NCBI RefSeq assembly: GCF_030244015.1
Contig: NZ_JASSYX010000004.1
Span: forward strand, 682,001 to 746,000
Source: Pedobacter ginsengisoli
GTDB lineage: Bacteria; Bacteroidota; Bacteroidia; Sphingobacteriales; Sphingobacteriaceae
Length of the DNA: 64,000 nt
Direction: 5' to 3'
The notes under the pieces were generated by a model. It saw only the letters and a list, made by a program, of their open reading frames with translations, had not been told where the DNA came from and made no database searches. Position numbers and translations under genes: made by a program. Below, piece by piece: positions 61,865 through 64,000 of this stretch. Each line of letters begins with the position of its first letter. The first letter of the stretch is position 1.

Positions 61865-62113
61865 TTACCTGTCAATTGACCCCATTACTTTTTGGCCAAA
61901 TGCGTTTAAGGCATCCCTTTCGGCTACCCCTGACTTTACGCTTTCGTGCACTTCAAGCGCTCCGCAGATATTCGTGATCATCTCTCCCGCAACGTCTATT
62001 TCCTCTTCACTGACCCCTCTGAATTCACAAAAGGCCTCTAAAACATTTAGAGTGGCCTGGAGATCCTCCGGAGTATTATTTTGGAACAACTGTCTTATAA
62101 CCGGTATCTTCAT
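61865..62113 (-). CDS. Small protein of the peroxiredoxin operon (possibly DUF6952)
   Basis: 82 residues, acidic, predicted helical, with two cysteines (near 29 and 50). It overlaps the thioredoxin-like gene by 4 nt (ATGA), which implies tight coupling. I recall a family (DUF6952) of about this size located beside thioredoxin and peroxiredoxin genes in Bacteroidota, but this is unverified. Function unknown; a role with the peroxidase pair is likely from context. Confidence 0.85.
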   Translation of the reverse strand: MKIPVIRQLFQNNTPEDLQATLNVLEAFCEFRGVSEEEIDVAGEMITNICGALEVHESVKSGVAERDALNAFGQKVMGSIDR

Positions 62114-62421
62114 GATTTTATTCTATCAAATAATTCATTTAACAATTCAGCCTTGTTGGTTTGGACCTGATGTACCAAAGCACCCCCTTCAAAGGCTGCA
62201 AAAGTTGGCAAGTTGTCCACATTCGCTAATTTGCGTGAGCCCGGAAGTTTTTCTGCATCCACGATCAGGAAGGTGACATCTTCGTTTTCTGCCGCCAGCT
62301 TTTTGAATTTTGGTTTCATGATTCTGCAGTTTCCGCACCAGGACGCGGCATACTGGACCATTACTTTGTTGTTTTCAGCAACATATTGTTGAAGATTATC
62401 TTCTGTTAATTCTAAAAACAT
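62110..62421 (-). CDS. Thioredoxin-like protein
   Basis: 103 residues, a minimal thioredoxin fold without signal peptide. The redox motif is Cys29-Gly-Asn-Cys32 (AASWCGNCRIMKP) instead of the canonical CGPC; a cis-Pro is in NLPTFAAF. It follows the peroxiredoxin gene by 13 nt and is the obvious candidate reductant for it. Confidence 0.92.
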   Translation of the reverse strand: MFLELTEDNLQQYVAENNKVMVQYAASWCGNCRIMKPKFKKLAAENEDVTFLIVDAEKLPGSRKLANVDNLPTFAAFEGGALVHQVQTNKAELLNELFDRIKS

Positions 62422-62434
62422 AATTTTCGATTGA

Positions 62435-63067
62435 TTAGTTAGCGCTCAAATATTCAGCAACGCCCGTTCTGCTGGCGCTCATCGCTTCTTTACCTTCTTC
62501 CCAGTTTGCCGGGCAAACTTCACCATGTTTCTGAACGTGCGCGTAAGCATCGATTAATCTTAAATATTCTTTTACATTTCTGCCCAGAGGCATATCGTTA
62601 ACACTTTCATGGAAAACTTTACCGGTTTCATCGATCAGATAAGTCGCTCTGAAAGTAACGTTTGAACCAGAAAAGATCTCATTGCCTTCTTCATCATATT
62701 CAACTTCCTGTTCAACAATGCCTAAGATGTTAGACAGTTGTCTGTGTGTATCTGCCAGAATAGGGTAAGTTACACCTTCGATACCGCCATTATCTTTGGG
62801 CGTGTTCAACCATGCAAAGTGAACTTCGTTGGTATCGCATGAAGCACCGATTACAATGGTATTTCTTTTTTCAAAATCAGGCAGCGCGGCCTGGAAAGCG
62901 TGCAGTTCTGTCGGGCACACAAAAGTGAAATCTTTTGGATACCAGAATAATAAAACTTTGCTTTGTTTACTGACAGCTTCTTCAAATACATTAATTTTCA
63001 AATCATCGCCCATTTCGGACATTGCATCGATGCTTACACTTGGGAATTTTTTACCTACTATTGCCAT
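62435..63067 (-). CDS. Typical 2-Cys peroxiredoxin (AhpC/Tsa family)
   Basis: 210 residues from the ATG at 63067; a longer frame to 63112 begins upstream without signals. Peroxidatic Cys51 in DFTFVCPTE, resolving Cys185 in GEVCPANW; conserved Arg in NVTFRATYLID. It reduces hydrogen peroxide and organic peroxides. First gene of a three-gene operon with thioredoxin-like and small proteins. A promoter with both boxes lies 32 nt upstream, making it a possible OxyR target. Confidence 0.95.
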   Translation of the reverse strand: MAIVGKKFPSVSIDAMSEMGDDLKINVFEEAVSKQSKVLLFWYPKDFTFVCPTELHAFQAALPDFEKRNTIVIGASCDTNEVHFAWLNTPKDNGGIEGVTYPILADTHRQLSNILGIVEQEVEYDEEGNEIFSGSNVTFRATYLIDETGKVFHESVNDMPLGRNVKEYLRLIDAYAHVQKHGEVCPANWEEGKEAMSASRTGVAEYLSAN

Positions 63068-63098
63068 AATTATACTTATTTTGATGTTTTTTCTGGCG

Positions 63099-63130
63099 CA
63101 AAGGTACGCCAACTGAACTTCAAAAACAAA
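63099..63130 (-). promoter_or_regulatory. Promoter of the peroxiredoxin operon
   Basis: On the minus strand a -33 TTTG (63127-63130) and a -7 box TACCTTTG (63099-63106) are separated by 20 nt. This is the best complete Bacteroidota promoter match in the window. Confidence 0.75.
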
Positions 63131-63217
63131 GAAGCCGGACTAATCCGGCATACTTAATATTGATACTCTTATAGACAAATCCTATAATCATTATCTGATT
63201 TATTAATTTTAGCTATG

Positions 63218-64000
63218 TTAACGGACCACCCTCCCGTTCTTGTCAATATTGACATCAAAGGGCTTTAGGTATTCGCTGACCAGAACAGCAAATTCCCGGC
63301 GCGTAACGATCCTCCCGGGATCAAACTCCGTCTTGAAGTGGTACGTTGTCTTCCATTTTTTCTTCACTTCTTCGGTCGTGTTCTTTAACGATTTATTGCC
63401 AACAACAGACACCAGGTCCAGTACGCTGGCTATACTCATTTGTTGTTCTTTGTGGTCATCAAACCAGATCTGAGCTTTGTAATAGTATTCTTTGATAACT
63501 GGCCTGATCTCTTCCGTTGTGACCGTCTGATCTGGCCGGAAGTAGGCATCGGCTCCGGAAATACCTGCCTTCAGCACACCTGTGACCCCAATAAACTGTA
63601 TGGCCTTCCAGTTGCTGTCAGCCGGGTCTATATCTTTGAAAGGAACGAGACTTTGCTTATAGTTGATCAGTTCCCCCTGAATGATCTTTAAATTGGATTC
63701 TGAAGTTTTTCGTTTATAAAAAGAAGCGTAAGCTGCTGTAGCTCCGGCAGCCTGTCCGGCGGCGAAACTTTCCTGTGCCGGATCAAGGGTGACCAGATTC
63801 TCCTGAAGCGGGTTTAAAAACCGATAAAGCGACAGGACATTTGCAGTGTTGTTATTGGTAAAATAACCTGCAGCAATACTGGTTCGGTAGGTGTTGTTTT
63901 CATAATTGAACGGTTGCCACAATACCGCGGCTTTTTCGTCGGGTATCCCCAACTCCCGGCCAGCTTTCTCTGATTTGTCAGCATTGACCAAAACTCCGGC
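63218..64000 (-). CDS. FAD-dependent oxidoreductase-like protein, C-terminal part with SLH-like tail
   Basis: At least 261 residues; the frame is open to the window edge, so the start lies outside. The segment SFAAGQAAGATAAYASFYKR resembles the conserved C-terminal region of FAD-dependent oxidoreductases that use a GQAAG block. The last 140 residues contain two repeats that look like S-layer homology segments (IQFIGVTGVLKAGISGADAYFRPDQTVT and FDPGRIVTRREFAVLVSEYL). A cell-envelope location is inferred from that tail only. The oxidoreductase call is tentative since the FAD-binding end is not visible. Confidence 0.7.
   Translation of the reverse strand, partial: AGVLVNADKSEKAGRELGIPDEKAAVLWQPFNYENNTYRTSIAAGYFTNNNTANVLSLYRFLNPLQENLVTLDPAQESFAAGQAAGATAAYASFYKRKTSESNLKIIQGELINYKQSLVPFKDIDPADSNWKAIQFIGVTGVLKAGISGADAYFRPDQTVTTEEIRPVIKEYYYKAQIWFDDHKEQQMSIASVLDLVSVVGNKSLKNTTEEVKKKWKTTYHFKTEFDPGRIVTRREFAVLVSEYLKPFDVNIDKNGRVVR

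Noticed and set aside
1..64000. CRISPR array or rRNA/tRNA genes
   Set aside because: No regularly spaced repeats, no tRNA T-loop motif and no rRNA-like stretch was seen on either strand.

Overview
The window comes from a chromosome of a Bacteroidota bacterium, most likely Sphingobacteriaceae (Pedobacter-like). Evidence: moderate GC, many starts preceded by the Bacteroidota -7 box TAnnTTTG (found upstream of polA, trmB, fcl, oxyR, rlmI, aspS, glnS, gltX, tyrA, a TetR gene and a peroxiredoxin gene), family choices typical of the phylum (a Bacteroidota-style PEP carboxylase, DUF2911, CheR/CheB genes inside a kinase cluster), and many lipoprotein or secreted small proteins. No rRNA, tRNA, CRISPR array, intact transposon or prophage was recognised. 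Most of the window is housekeeping DNA with two large signalling blocks.

Layout. 1-5.4 kb: 5'-part of polA, a secreted unknown, an operon trmB / alkyltransferase-like protein / tag (tRNA modification and alkylation repair), and GDP-fucose synthase. 5.4-13 kb: oxyR, an OmpA-type lipoprotein, a gluconokinase-type FGGY kinase, NIPSNAP, superoxide dismutase, csaA-tadA and an rRNA methyltransferase. 13-21 kb: MHS-type transporter with a small membrane partner, nucleoid-associated protein, TerC, an ECF sigma / anti-sigma / solenoid-protein operon, aspS. 21-28 kb: one long minus-strand run with an NtrC-type regulator, two sensor-kinase-like proteins (one lacking its phospho-accepting His) and four envelope genes (AI-2E exporter family, YtxH, holin-like, unknown). 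28-33.5 kb: enoyl-CoA hydratase with a free-standing B12-binding protein, glnS, an amidase lipoprotein, an M49-like peptidase lipoprotein.

33.5-40.4 kb is the most striking block: six tightly packed genes (REC-kinase, CHASE3-GAF hybrid kinase with three receivers, receiver, CheR, CheB, receiver) with no chemoreceptor, CheA or CheW in the window. 40-49 kb: ypfJ-type peptidase, gltX, orphan kinase with DinB protein, a GH9-deacetylase fusion, and an aminotransferase with prephenate dehydrogenase (tyrosine/phenylalanine synthesis). 49-64 kb: a large unknown probably six-hairpin protein, Nudix, several small proteins, a Gdx-type SMR exporter, a TetR-TolC-EmrA-EmrB efflux operon with a perfect palindromic operator in its core promoter, ppc, a peroxiredoxin/thioredoxin operon, and the C-terminal part of a probable FAD-dependent oxidoreductase with an SLH-like tail.

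Oxidative and chemical stress is a recurring theme (OxyR, SOD, peroxiredoxin/thioredoxin, Tag, ATL, TadA-CsaA, efflux pumps). Neighbouring convergent genes often sit 1-3 nt apart without a terminator, while other borders carry strong bidirectional hairpins. Limits: all product calls are from reading the sequence, with no database search.
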